DNA from: Nematostella vectensis
Lineage: Eukaryota > Cnidaria > Anthozoa > Actiniaria > Edwardsiidae
Direction of reading: 5' to 3'
Length of the DNA: 64,000 bases
Assembly: GCF_932526225.1 (NCBI RefSeq)
Contig: NC_064040.1
Span: forward strand, 11,508,856 to 11,572,855
The position numbers were made by a program, and so were the translations under genes. A model generated the notes under the pieces. That model was not told the origin of the DNA. It did no database searches and saw only the letters and a list, made by a program, of their open reading frames with translations. Each line of letters begins with the position of its first letter. Position 1 is the stretch's first letter. Positions 49,470 through 61,506 of the stretch are shown here, in pieces.

Positions 49470-49843
49470 AAGGGGCCGATTTAATGAAAAATTTCAGCCT
49501 GGGCTGTATTTTCACCCCGTTTAGGGATGCTGAACGTCCAGCCCGCTATCCCCCACAAATACATGCAAAATTGCTCTTTCGATTACAGGAACGAGTTTTC
49601 AGCACGGGATCTATTTCAGCCCGGGGAAGTTTTCCAGCCCGGGCTGGCAAATCGGGCTAGGATTATCAGCCCGGGCTAGCGGGTTAAAATCGCCATGTAA
49701 TCGCGTAAATATCTCAGCCGGGTTGGAAAACAATACAATTCGAGTCCAGCCCGGGCTGAATAGAACACAGCCCAGGCATATAATCGGTAAGCAGCTGCCC
49801 GGGCTGAAGTTTCAGCCCCATCCATCATGTAATCGGCCCCTAA
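49470..49843. mobile_element. MITE with GGGGCCGATT ends and CAGCCCGGGCTG interior
   Basis: Left AGGGGCCGATTTAATGA and inverted right AGGGGCCGATTACATGA form terminal repeats. The interior carries many CAGCCCGGGCTG palindromes, giving dense hairpin potential. No gene; the open frame at 49723 is repeat sequence. Confidence 0.8.
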
Positions 49844-49983
49844 ATTTCCTTTGCGTTAATATAATATATTTTTATTCGCACAACGGGAGGCTTTTCTTTC
49901 AATATATATTATAAAAATGTCATGGGAAATTCTTTTTGAAGTTCTCAGAGACATAATTCTCTAAATAATTTGTTGGGATCCAA

Positions 49984-51410
49984 GATGTGTGCTGAATTTG
50001 TACAACCGATATTATTTTAATGTCTTTGCTTGAGTATCTCTTTTATAGCCTTTAAAAATATCGTCAAGATGAGATAACGCTTGCTGCATCCGCCCATTAC
50101 CATGAGGCCATGAGGGTAACAAAACATAGTTTTCAACGATTTGATTAACATAATCCAATGGTGATGGATATATTTTTCATGAAAGCTATCACGTATCGGC
50201 AAAGACCAAAAGAAAACAACCCCTAACGTTTTAACTCTTATACAATATACATATAAAGCAAAAATATGCATAATCTCTACATTTTCCTTGCAAAACATTT
50301 TGCCTTGCTTCCATATTTTATTCTGTGTTGGTTTGGTCGTCAATAACTGTTTATTTTTTCATTTTTCCATGAATTTCACCGTTCAGAAGGAAACTATATC
50401 ATGACTTGTAGCAAACATGTATAGCCAGAGTGCAAAGTCTATTTCGGGGTTTTATAGTAAAGCTCCATTTTATTACTTAGTTGATCATCGACTGCTTTTT
50501 ATTCGGGATTTCTGGGATGATGATCAAACATAAACGCCCATGCGAAATAATAGACATTCACGCAATTTGTATAAGGATGTCAAAAAAGTATATAATAGCA
50601 ACCTAACCAGAAATGATGCAAGGCTTAAAAGTCCCTTGTTTTTATGGTTAGCGTACATCCAAAATTTGTACACATGGAAGACAAAAGTAGAGGCAATCTG
50701 CTGTTCCCAGATGTGTGCTGTTTTTGTATGTTCGATATTATCTTAATCTCTTTGCTTGAGTATCTCATTCATAGCCTTTGAAAATCTCGTAAAGATGAGA
50801 TAACGCTAGCTGCATCCGCCCATTACTGAGAAGCCATGAGGGTAACAACATAGTTTTCAATGATTTAAAAAACATAATCCAATGGAGATGGATATATTTT
50901 TCATGAAAGCTATCACGTATCGGCAAGTAAAGATAAAAAAAAAACAGCCACGTACACTTTTAACGGTTTTACAATATTATACATATATAGCAAATATATA
51001 CATATATCCCTTACATTGTCCTTGCAAAAAAAAAATAATAATAACAGTTATGTGCTAATTTGGTCGCCAATTAGTCATTGTGTTTTAATTTTTGTTGAAA
51101 ATTCGCGGTTACGACATGGCCCTACGTCTTTAACAACATAGGGTCACTCTTATTTTTTTGTCCCGAATTTCGCCGTTCAGAGGGACTGTATCATGTCTTG
51201 TAGCAAACATGTATATAGCCAGAGTGCAAAGTCTATTTCGGAGATTTACAGTAAAGCTCCGTTTTATTATTTTACTTAGTTGATCGTTCTATTGATCATC
51301 GACTGCTTTTTTTTGGGATTTCTGCGAAAAAATATATAAAAGCAAACAAACCAGAGCTATTGCACGGCAAAAAAGTTCCTTGTTATTATGGTTAGCGTTC
51401 ACCCATCTAG
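49984..51410 (-). pseudogene. Two tandem 0.72-kb units with a broken coding segment
   Basis: Unit 1 (49984-50709) and unit 2 (50710-51410) align throughout at an offset of about 724 bp. Minus-strand translation of unit 1 gives LDYVNQIVENYVLLPSW, NGRMQQALSHLDDIFKGY and a KRDTQAKTLK end with TAA near 50018. Unit 2 conserves RDSFHEKYIH and NGRMQLALSHLYEIFKGYE but has a stop and a shift. Protein-level conservation suggests an old gene or transposon exon now dead in both units. Family not recognised. Confidence 0.45.
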
Positions 51411-51583
51411 CTAGCTTGTATCCGCACAGATCGTCGAAGAAAGGACGCCAGATTATTCTTCGGCGTGGTGCGAGCTGGGGGTTTCGAAACTATTAGTATT
51501 TGTATAAACAAGTGTATTTTTCAACCTTGTAACGGTGTAGCTTTAAGCTTTTAGTATGAATAATAGCTAATTATCATCTATAC

Positions 51584-53147
51584 TATATACAGCTATTTCA
51601 ATAAACGTTGTCAAAGAGCGCTCTGCCTCACGCGCTCATACCGCGAGGTGGTATGGGTAATATATGTTGTAACAAGTTTTCAGTAAATATGCCGTAGTCT
51701 TATAGTGAAGACCTTCGCTGGAGAGTTATCTGTATGGTACAGTTTCTTGCATTATCTATCAAAGACAATGCGGCATTTCTTTCTATGTGCCGCGTACAAT
51801 TGTAAAAGGTATATCTGCAAAAATAGGGACGGCAACGGCAACGCGAAAGACGACGGCAGAAAACAATTAAGAATTCAAAGAGCCAGACGTGAAATATACT
51901 ATGAAATGGATTCTTTCTGATACATTTCAGCCGTTTTTCTTCAAACGACAACTTGAAAACTTCAACTCAGGTGTATTCAGGCCTGACTTGAGACTTGGTG
52001 GGGCTTATACGCGGACAAAATCTGTTTTTGCTAATATCTCCCAAACAGAAATAGCTATAATGATCACCAAACTTGGCAGCTACAACATTGATGTCAGCCC
52101 GAATATTATTGCTATAGCGTTGCTATAGCAACTAATTTAAGGAGGCTTAAGGCTCAATTTACATTTTTTGAGTTCAAGCAAAAATTGGGATTACACAAAG
52201 ACAATAGAGAAAGCCTTAAATGGTATATTTATAATCTTCATAAATTCCCCATATCATGCTGTCTTTTAATCGTGACCAGCGTCACGTGACCGTGACAACC
52301 GTTGCCATGGAAACATAGTTTCGTTTGTATTTCAGCTAATGCTGTAGGTGGACAGCCTTAAAAGGCAGTACGATAAGAAGACTACTGTAAGGATTGAAAA
52401 TATGCATTTACATTTAAAATCCACTATGCTTCTGTATTCCCCATTTTCCATTAAAAGTACAAATCGAATTACGTGGAGCCACCTTACTATGGCACCAAAT
52501 CGGTTGCCATAGTAACAAAATTTGTCAAAATGTTGAGATCCATGTGAATAAAGTGCTTGCCAAGTTTGGTTTCATGAGCACCATGTGTCCCCGAGATATT
52601 GATGAAAATGTTTTTTTATAACGTATTATCCTGTAAGTCAGGCCTTAATATACCTGAGAAGTTTCATGGTGTAGCGAGGACGGGAACGTTTGCGCTGAAA
52701 ACTAGACTATCCTTGTTCGCTATGCTAGATTCTAGGTTTTACTAAAGTTTTTTTGGGATTACATAAACGAGTGGATTTTATCTAAACTAGTTTAAATTTG
52801 AGCGCATAGTATGAAAGCTTTTTGGTTCTCCCTGCAGTCGGTCGCCGTCGTCGTTGCTATTTTGTTCAGGCACTTTGCTAACAGGTTTTCTTTTAGTGTA
52901 ACTACGGAGTCTCCATTTGAGGGTATAGGTGCCAAACCTGCTCTTGTTTGCTTGTTTAAGGACGCGCAGATATATATTCAGATTTAATCAGACTGTACTG
53001 CCATTCTGATAGCGTTCAACGAAGTTCGTATCGGCGGTAAAGAATGGCAGAGCTTAAAACAACATATATTACCCATACTACCTTGGGGTATGGGCTCGTG
53101 CGGCAGAGCGCTCTTTGACAACGTTTATTGAAATAGCTGTATACAGT
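51584..53147. mobile_element. 1.56-kb element with about 88-bp terminal inverted repeats
   Basis: 51584-51670 and 53060-53147 are inverse copies at roughly 90% identity (AATAAACGTTGTCAAAGAGC core; ATGGGTAATATATGTTGT inner end). Between them there is no transposase, only repeated GTTGCCATGGAAACA / GTTGCCATAGTAACA-type motifs and short open frames. A long non-autonomous DNA transposon is the best reading. Confidence 0.8.
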
Positions 53148-55369
53148 TTATTATATATAATACGGGATGGACTGTTGACCACCTTTTACGAAAAAAATCG
53201 GCTGAGCTTGAAAACTCCTAAACCAAGCCATTCCCACACATAGCATATTTCAAGATTATACCGGATAGAAAAGTTCTAACTCACGCGTTGTTATAAGCGA
53301 GTGGATCACATTCGCAAAGGCGCCATTTTCAAGATTTCATCACAGAATCACAAAAATAATTTATTTCCCGCAGCAAAAAGGACTAGTGACCTTCAGACCT
53401 CCGTGTCTAAACAAGAAAAGTATACAGTAATAAGTCTTTCTCCAAAAATACCATCGTAGAGGAGAAATCTTATTCTAGACAACTTCGGAAGATTAAAAAC
53501 AAACCTTTTAGCGCGCGGAAATCAAAGAATTCGAATACTTGCCGTAGTTTCATTGCATAGATAGATAATTGTAGCTAAAAACACAACCGTCTTTTTATCG
53601 TTATTTAGAAAGGCATTATTCCTACCTTCCTATCCTAGAAAGTAGATTATTTAGCTCCATCGCACAAAACGGTTCGCAAACAAGAAAACGGAAGAAAAGA
53701 GCTTTTATCTACAAACTTTTGAACTTCAATTCAATCTATTAAAGGACGGTGCATAAACGCTTATTTAATCAAATCGAGATGGTGCACAACACTTCTTATT
53801 TTATCAGATCAATCTCGATGTAATTTAAGTACTTCTATTTTTTTTTTATAAAAGCAAAAGGTTTTGTTCATTACAGAAAGTTGGCGGTCATTTTGTGTTT
53901 TCAGGCCCACATACCTTTTATGTCACATCGATTTTCATTTAAAAGTATGGAATCGACCACCAAATAACACACCAAGAAGCGCAAGAAAGCCAACGAGGCG
54001 AGGATTCACGATCCACTTTCTTATTCACAAAACCCAACAGTACACCTATTTCAATAAAGGCTGTCAGTGGAAATGGCAAATGGCGATTGGCAAATGGCAG
54101 TTCTACGACAGAAAGTATCCATGCGTCTCGAAGAATATGGATAAATCAAAACAATTGTCCATTAAAGGTTTTACTAATGCTTGGCTCTGACATTGCTGGA
54201 CTTTATTTAACACCTTTGATTTTACGAATAATTAGTACCCGCCATTTATCATTTGCACTGACAACCTTTTGTGAAATAAGTGTATGACCGTGCGAACTTG
54301 CATGAATTTGGTTGTCTGATTCCCGCCAAAAACATCAGGTGGAATACTAAAATACAGGCGGTATTTTATAGAAAGCGCCTTTTTCACATATTTATAAGGT
54401 AAATTAAATATGAGATAAATATATTGGGGACTCAAAAGGAAGGCATTTGTTTAATAAATGTTTACGACGACGCATACTATTCCTTTTAAGCACCAGTAAG
54501 CCCAATACACTGAAGGATTGAAATATACCTTAAAAAGTTTTGTGCAACAAAGAATTGCTTTTCGTGAATATTTCACGGGTAACCACTTGTGATCATTATT
54601 ACCATCAAAATAATAAATTATTGTTGTTGTTATTGTAAAACGAGCACATACATCCCATCTAGTCATTTATCACGAAAGCAAATAATAGCGAGAAAAAAAA
54701 AAACACAAAAAAAATGGTACACTTTAATGGTTACATTTGTCTACGGTGCATTTTTTCAAGAATTTATCCAAGCAAATCACAGGTTTCCGAGCCACGGCAA
54801 AAAAGGGTAGGTGAGAAAACTAAAAATCAATGGCTGTCCTTTTTCTAAATGGTCTAAAAGAGCCTGGAACGAGAGACCTGTGATATTCTTAAACGTTAGG
54901 GACTAGGCTTCATTTCCAAGATGGCTGCCAGCAAAATCGTATTAAACACGAATTCGTGCAAGTTTATGTGGAAATTCCGACTTATAAAGCTCTAGAGCGA
55001 TACTAAATATATTGAGGCACAGCCTAAAAGCGGAGCCCGCAAATTCGATTGAATTTCAAGTCGGATAGGTCTAGAATATTTTCCAGAAAATAATCCCTAA
55101 GCAGTTTTTATGTCAACAACACAATGTTATCTTTAGGTTAATGATTCTCTGTTTTGATACATAAAGGAGAAATAATTTCATTGATCTAAAAAATGTACAA
55201 ACAGTACATAGCGGTGGAAGACCTGCTTATTGAAATGTTTTTTTTATTGAATTAATTCACCGTTACAGTTTTCATGTTACAAAATTGTTACAATTAAGTT
55301 TGATCATTTTGAAAAAATAAGGAATTTTCTGAAATAAAACTATGTTCATGCCAAAGCTCTATCTATGCT
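53148..55369. other. Intergenic, no gene recognised
   Basis: Open frames at 53864-54190 and 54087-54287 have no domain or splice support. AT-rich and otherwise unremarkable. Confidence 0.4.
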
Positions 55370-55735
55370 GCTTTTTCCTGAGGGAGTAGGGGATCCGAAA
55401 AAGTGGACCTAATTTTTCTGGGGTGGAGGGGGGGGGGGGGGGGGGGGGGGGAAGTCATCTGATAAAAATCTGACCACCTCCGAAAGAGCAAAAACAGATT
55501 TTTTAAATGCCTTTGCATTATCTTCAAGGGACGTTTATCGTCGGATTTGGCTACAAAAAAGTCTGACTTATGGATTGATGACATACCAGAGTGATCTAGC
55601 TTATCCTTTATAGTTTTGTCAACAAATAGCACGTCTATTACCCTATTGAGAACCGATAATGGACTTTCGGCCGTTGTGGAGGGATGCGTTCGCACCCCCT
55701 GCACCCCTCCTAGGTTGGGTCAGCCTGTAGTGTCA
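55370..55735 (-). mobile_element. Inverted, end-degenerate copy of the CAGGCCCG MITE
   Basis: The reverse complement aligns with 26032-26423 through GTGCAGGGGGTGCGAACGCA, GACGTGCTATTTGT, GATAAACGTCCC and GGTGGTCAGATTTTTATCAG. Its ends (CAGGCTGACCCA) have diverged. It holds a G-run at about 55424-55451. Confidence 0.8.
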
Positions 55736-55809
55736 AGGTAAACCTGTTCACCGATTTTGCATTCACACGAGTCACACAAAGCATCCATTTCCATCTGCTA
55801 ATTCAAGCG

Positions 55810-57253
55810 AGTTACCAAGATATTTTGTCATATATCGTCAATAACATGTTAGACTTTATTTTCGTAGATTGTTATTTTGAAAATCCTTGCTAATATAACC
55901 GCTGTATTTTCAATGATAGACAATAACAAAGGAGCGGGTGATCGACATTCTTTAAAAAAAATGCTCAAGTTACCCCTTAGCGAAAAGAGATCAGCAAACA
56001 CAACTAAATTGTTGTTTATTTTCATGGCCTGAAGGCTTAACGATCGCTCCTTGACAACTTCTGGCTCTCTTCACACATCTTGTCACCATTGCAGAGTGCA
56101 AAGCATTCTCATTCAGTGAGTATATCTACAGAAAAATTGTGCATGACCCGACCCGTCAACATACCTCCTCCCACACTTTTCTTTTCCACCCCAAAGCCAA
56201 ACGAATTCCAGTTTAAAAAAAACCTAGAATAGCAGTGTAAACCATTATGGATTAAATTTGGTTTTAGAATAGACAGCATTTATGAGAGCAGTGATGATTT
56301 ATTAGAAAATATATATTTATATTTACTCCTCCGGCCAGAGCCATAGAAAGAAAAGCTCTCCATGAATCCACCTTTGCTTTCAACCTTCCGTTAGCAAAGC
56401 AATAATGTCCTAATATAGACTTTAAGTTTGCTCAAGGGCACTCTCCTAATATGCTCAAAACTCAAACCAAACTCTGAAGGAAGTTCCAGGCTAAACGTTT
56501 CTTTAAAAAGGTTTACGTCGATTACCTTCAGTCTGGATAATCAGTACCCACAATGCCTTTAACTTGAGAAAACGTGCGTCATAGCTCGCAGTGGTTCATG
56601 GGTAACGTATGTCTAAATCCTCGTTATCTCTAAAAAAAAAACATGCGAATGTTTATCGGCTAATAAACAGCAATGCTACGGCTTTCCAAACCTGGATTGC
56701 TTTTTGTTTACGGTTATTTGCTTTTTATACTCTTAAAGTGTTAAGACTACGAACTCCTCGAGTTGAACCTTACTTAAAATATGTCTATCTATAATTTTAG
56801 CAATATTTTTCCCTTACTCACTCAACATGCAAGAAATCAAACAAGCAAATTTAGGAGAACCCTATATCAACCTTTGAAATATCGTTTGAACTCTCTCCCA
56901 ATGTGTTTTTTCTAAATAGATTTAATTAGTTTGCTAACTAGATTTCTAAATTTCGCGGGTGAATGTTGCTAAAAAAATGCTATATATATTTTCAAACAAT
57001 TGTTTCCGCCGAAGTTTGAAATTTAATGGCGAAATTATTTGAGAAAAATCATGTTTATTGCAAAATAACTAATAAAGTGCTAGGTTACAAAGGTTAGTCT
57101 GCTTCTCTTGTATAGATATATAGTAAAGAGTATAAAAATAATAGAATGCAAAAATCAAATAATAATATAAAAATAATAGGATGCAAAAATCAAATTTTGT
57201 CTTCGTTGAGAATTTAGAGCGCGACATGCGCACCGTGGACGCCAATACAAAAA
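55810..57253. other. Intergenic with one inverted dispersed repeat
   Basis: 55810-55965 is an inverted copy of the repeat at 12850. A minus-strand 47-codon open segment at about 56400-56545 (FSLELPSEFGLSFEHI) looks protein-like but has no start or splice support. Nothing else seen. Confidence 0.4.
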
Positions 57254-57404
57254 TTAAGGCTAAGTTCAAAAGTCGTATTTATCCATGAGTCCTATTCAAT
57301 GCAAATGTGTGCAAATGAAAATGAAACAATCGACTCGATTCGTTTACATGCATTTGCATTGAATACGGCTCATGGATAATACGACGTTTGAACTTAGGCT
57401 AAGG
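57254..57404. mobile_element. 150-bp hairpin MITE (CCATGAG(T/C)C ends)
   Basis: The two arms, CTAAGTTCAAAAGTCGTAT ... TATTCAATGCAAATG and its inverse, nearly fill the element, leaving a loop of about 45 bp. A half-copy is at 46277-46335. Confidence 0.8.
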
Positions 57405-57659
57405 AAAGTTAGCCAGTAAGCATGCAAGAATATATAATCATAGTTTTGATTTACCATGAACTCAATAATAAGGAGGACTTCGTCGCGTTCTGATATGCAT
57501 TCAGTAAGGTTAGTTAGTGAAGTGCCTGAAGGTTAGTTAAGTTCCTATCATTCCATAGTACGATTCTCGTATTCTCAATGATTTTAAGCGATATACTTCA
57601 CAAAACGCCGAGGTGGTTATAGTAGTAAGCGTCGCACTGAAATGGTTGACGAGTAGACG

Positions 57660-57900
57660 GCAAATTTAAAGAATGTCGATCAAACACTACTTTGTTTTTT
57701 TGTCTATAATTGAAAATACAACGGTTTATTACGAAGAAACTTCAAAATAACAATCTACGAATGAGGTCTGATACGTTATTGACGACATTTGATTAAAAAT
57801 ATATTGGTTACTGGCTTGAATTAGCCGTTGAATTAGAGATTCTTTGAGTCACTTGGCATTAAGCGGGAGCATAAAATGGCGGCATGATTGCCAGATTGGC
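57660..57900 (+). repeat. Dispersed repeat, copy 3 (CGGTTTATT / AATGGCGGC family)
   Basis: Ordered blocks AAAGAATGTCGATCAAACAC, ACGGTTTATTACG, GAATTAGCC, TTGGCATTAAG and AAATGGCGGC match 12850-13060. Confidence 0.5.
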
Positions 57901-58258
57901 CTTTTTTTAACGCTAAAACTACTCCACAGGTTCATTACCAAAGGAGAGAGAGAAAGAGAGAGGATAACATCTTATGTGCACAGTTTCGATTTCTAAAAAA
58001 ATGTCTATTTCTAAAAAAAAGACTAAAATAATAAGCTAAAAAGGACCTTTGTTCCTATCTTAATTAGTTTCTTAGACGGCTATAAGAACATTGAAACTCT
58101 AAGTGTCCGTTTTGCCCTTCTCACTTCCAACAGAGCGCGCAATTAGGCATCCTTCACAAAGGTCCTCGGGCCGTTTTGCTTCTTAATTACAGACAATATT
58201 AAAGAGATTGCTCATTCTAATGGAAATCCACGGAAACATAATAACAGCTTGAAAAAGA

Positions 58259-58261
<3 letters not shown>

Positions 58262-58315
<54 letters not shown>

Positions 58316-58326
58316 TATACATATAT
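58262..58326. repeat. (TA)n microsatellite
   Basis: About 65 bp of TA repeat with two interruptions (TACATATATA), about 160 bp upstream of the GPCR coding exon. Confidence 0.95.
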
Positions 58327-58520
58327 TAAAGTTGTGCAATCAGGATCGATAGATTTGATGACATGTCACACTATATTAGGAGGATCATTGTTAAAAGATT
58401 TCACTGAGTCGCTCTTTATGCAGTTGTAATAGTACAGTGCGGTTATCAAGATAGTAAGTAATCGTGAACCCTTCTCCTTCACAGACAGTGTGTGGTGATA
58501 CGACGCGAAGAACAGACGTT

Positions 58521-59570
58521 ATGGCAAACTCTACCAGAAGCAACTCGACTGACGACGAAGGGATGGAACATGGGCCTCCAGGATTCCAACTCACGATGGA
58601 TATGGGCTATATCCTTATGGCAGTTGTGATTATTTTTCTTAACACAACTGTCTTCGTGCTGATGAAAATACGAAGATCGCTGCATACTACATCCAACTAT
58701 TTTCTGTTGAGTCTAGCAGCATCGGACTTGATAACGGGGTTGTATACGATTCCCGTATTCATCGCTTGTAAAGCAACGTTCCGCAACGACCTTTGCCAGG
58801 CAAGCGTTCCCGTCTTCACTTTCACATCCATCTCCATCTTATCCCACATCGCAGTGATAACTCTAGACAAATACATCTACATCATCTACTCTCTAAGGTA
58901 CGCATCCCTTGTGACAGGAGAAAGAGGACGGCTTGTCATTCTTCTAATCTGGGCACTATCTTTGCTTGTCGCTTTGATACAGCTTGTTTGGAATACACCA
59001 GGAGAAGTGGAAGTTACCGAGGAAGGCACTGATGATTGGAAAAAGAAAGAACATGCGTTTTCTATCTCATTACTCCTTCTCCATATTATACCGTTCCCCT
59101 TCCTTGCGTTTGCATACATACGCATTTTCGTCCAGATTCGCCGACAGCATAACTTTATTCGTTCAAACATCGGGCCAGGGAACAGAGCAACTAACACTCA
59201 CGAGCTGCGAACAGTAACCGTTTTTATCCTTATGCTGTGCGCGTACCTATTCTGCTGGCTACCTAACGCTATCGTACGATTCCAGTACAGCACAGACTGG
59301 TTTGAGCTCCCAATATGGGCCGAGATACTCATCGTTCACTTGCGCTTTCTCACCTCTCTACTGAACCCTCTCTTTTACGTGTTTGGAAAGAAAGACTTTC
59401 GTGGCGCCATCAGATGCTGCTGGTTGCGCCGAGTTTCGAGTGGCGCTCTGGATTCTTCGAGTAACCAGCGCTCGCCTCTACCTGGGGTCGTACATCTTCA
59501 AGTGAGGACCGGAGACTCCTCTTTCGTCGAGTATAGCTCACGAAGTGCAAGTTTTAATCTCAGCGTTTAG
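58521..59570 (+). CDS. Class A (rhodopsin-like) GPCR, single coding exon
   Basis: 349 aa from the ATG at 58521; the frame is open further upstream but without ATG. A good acceptor (CTTCTCCTTCACAG, exon from 58485) suggests a spliced 5' UTR. Short N-terminus with NST glycosylation sites at N3 and N8. Seven helices at about 27-48, 59-83, 93-119, 138-158, 180-203, 230-251 and 264-289. Hallmarks: N41 (helix 1), LAASD (D69), C92 at the top of helix 3, DKY (116-118) replacing DRY, W144, CWLP (245-248) and NPLFY (282-286). A basic helix 8 carries CC (299-300), a likely palmitoylation site. The second extracellular loop has no cysteine, so the usual disulfide is absent. That trait and DKYIYIIYSLRY recall the melanocortin/adenosine-like (MECA) group; the ligand is unknown. 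Confidence 0.93.
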   Translation: MANSTRSNSTDDEGMEHGPPGFQLTMDMGYILMAVVIIFLNTTVFVLMKIRRSLHTTSNYFLLSLAASDLITGLYTIPVFIACKATFRNDLCQASVPVFTFTSISILSHIAVITLDKYIYIIYSLRYASLVTGERGRLVILLIWALSLLVALIQLVWNTPGEVEVTEEGTDDWKKKEHAFSISLLLLHIIPFPFLAFAYIRIFVQIRRQHNFIRSNIGPGNRATNTHELRTVTVFILMLCAYLFCWLPNAIVRFQYSTDWFELPIWAEILIVHLRFLTSLLNPLFYVFGKKDFRGAIRCCWLRRVSSGALDSSSNQRSPLPGVVHLQVRTGDSSFVEYSSRSASFNLSV

Positions 59571-61086
59571 TTAGGAGCAATATAACTTACGTGTTCGTGA
59601 AGTGCAAGTTTTAATTTCAGGAGCTATCCCTTAGCTTATGTAGTTCACTAAGTGTAAGTTTTCCTGCGGTTTCTTAAAGTCTGCGAACACGTCGACGATT
59701 TCCAAGAGCTAAATCGCATTCATCATTAAAACCCTTGAAGCTTGAATTGGTCAACACTGCATGGTTTCCAAACAAACCACTTCTCTTCGCAGTCAATCAA
59801 AAAGCACACAAGGGAGGGAGCCAGACAGGGGTATGTGCGGTTGGGAATTATCGAGGACAGTTCGCAGAATATTGAAAGTTGCAATAATTTTAGCGTTAAG
59901 GAGCTCTTCCTCCATCTTACATATCTCACGAACTGCTTGTTTTAAACAAAGCGTTAAAGAACTTCTCAATTTAGTCTACGTTGTCGAGGAGTCAATCCTT
60001 TGATAGAGGATTGTTTGAATATTTTTTAGATCATTTTATCATACACCCTATGATAGATATGTTTTATTTATAAACCATTTTAAACAAAGACTGTGAGCAA
60101 TGTAATTAACACAAGGAATTTGTGAAGCTTAAACAATAGAGCACAGCTTACCTAGGTTATACACGATAACCTTTCTGTAATTTTCTTTCGTTCGTTTTCT
60201 TACCATAATAATCCCGCGTGAGCCCCTTCACAGACTTCACAGTTTTTTTTTTCATTATGAACAAAGCGTTACAAGGCAACCAATTAAAAACGCGGTTCAA
60301 GTTGGCTTCATTTCGCGTGTCCAAGTTGATCAGTGGCAATACCACCAGCACGTGTATTCAATAAACGTGTATTGAATAAACGTCTTTCATTAAGTGACAG
60401 TTGTATAAAACTAGTAAAATAATAATAATAATATCGCGCTTTGGACATTTCTTTTGGAATGACAAACCTAAACTTATTAAGAAAAAAATTGATCATCAAA
60501 TTATTATCATAACGCATTCTTTATACTTCTTCATAAGACGACATTGTTGCCATACATTAAGTGTCGTTGTAAAATTCGTGGTGTGTCAAGAAAACTGAGC
60601 GGCTAATATAAAGGTACTTTACTCTTAGATAGTCTTTAGATTAAAAAGCATTGCTAATTTAGCATAAAAGCACAGTTAAGCCTTTATTCTAAAAGACTCG
60701 ATAATTGTCATTTTTTACATCGAGTAGTACGCGACATTTTTAATTAAAAAAAACTTATGTCGACGTTCACATATTATTCTTCGCAATAATAAAACAGTTA
60801 AAGGATTTTTAAATCTAATTTATCCAGAATTTTTGTAGATTATCATTGAGACAATTTTTAGGTAAATTTAATAAAGGTTTGCACTGGGAAACTAGTGATA
60901 AAAAAGAAAAAATTATTTATCAATTCAAAAACGCAAGCGCAAGTTTGCACGACTTGCCAGCCATTTATACACCATTAATTGTATTTTTGAAAACTTCTTC
61001 AAATGACACAGCAGATGATTTCGCAAGCATCCTCAGAAGTGGCGGTGCTTATTTAGAACCACATAATGCATTGTTCATAATTAATT
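59571..61086. other. Downstream of the GPCR, no gene recognised
   Basis: Short overlapping frames only. The frame ending at 61100 (from about 60846) has no ATG. Confidence 0.4.
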
Positions 61087-61506
61087 ATGCCAGTGATTAA
61101 AAAGACGGTAAACGAAATAGACCAGAATTTATTCCGTAATATCTTTTTGCGTTATACTACCCAGAGTCAGCGTATGTATTGGTTTAAAACAGCGGGCCCA
61201 GAATGTTTAAATAACCCATATATCCAAGCTTTCATGTCTTGTTTATTTCTTTTTATAATTCACAATCCAATCTTACTTTCTACAGTAAAATTACAGTTTC
61301 CTGTAAAACATTTCCTGTTAAGGAAACGCGATGGGACTAAAATAGCTTTTATAATCAAGCAAACATTTGTCGCCGTTTTTGTATGCACGGCACAAGAAAA
61401 TTTCCAAGCAAGAGCATTAAAGGTATATGTCATCTTAGAATTTTTAGAAATAAAATCTGTCTCCTACATCCTACGACACATTCATAAGCTATTTTCATTA
61501 CTATAA
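61087..61506 (+). CDS. Unrecognised 139-aa ORF (uncertain)
   Basis: Starts at an ATG that overlaps the end of an ATG-less open frame (60846-61100) by 14 bp. The two read like neighbouring parts of one sequence (GGAYLEPHNALFIINYASD, then MPVIKKTVNEIDQNLFRNIF). The body has PECLNNPYIQAFMSCLFLF and an FLLRKRDGTKIAF block. The composition is AT-rich with a hydrophobic middle. No family recognised; it may be a decayed mobile-element or viral-like gene or chance. Not confirmed as coding. Confidence 0.3.
   Translation: MPVIKKTVNEIDQNLFRNIFLRYTTQSQRMYWFKTAGPECLNNPYIQAFMSCLFLFIIHNPILLSTVKLQFPVKHFLLRKRDGTKIAFIIKQTFVAVFVCTAQENFQARALKVYVILEFLEIKSVSYILRHIHKLFSLL

Noticed and set aside
58464-58520. Upstream extension of the GPCR by 19 codons
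   Set aside because: It would start with GTG; the first ATG is at 58521 and a splice acceptor lies at 58484.
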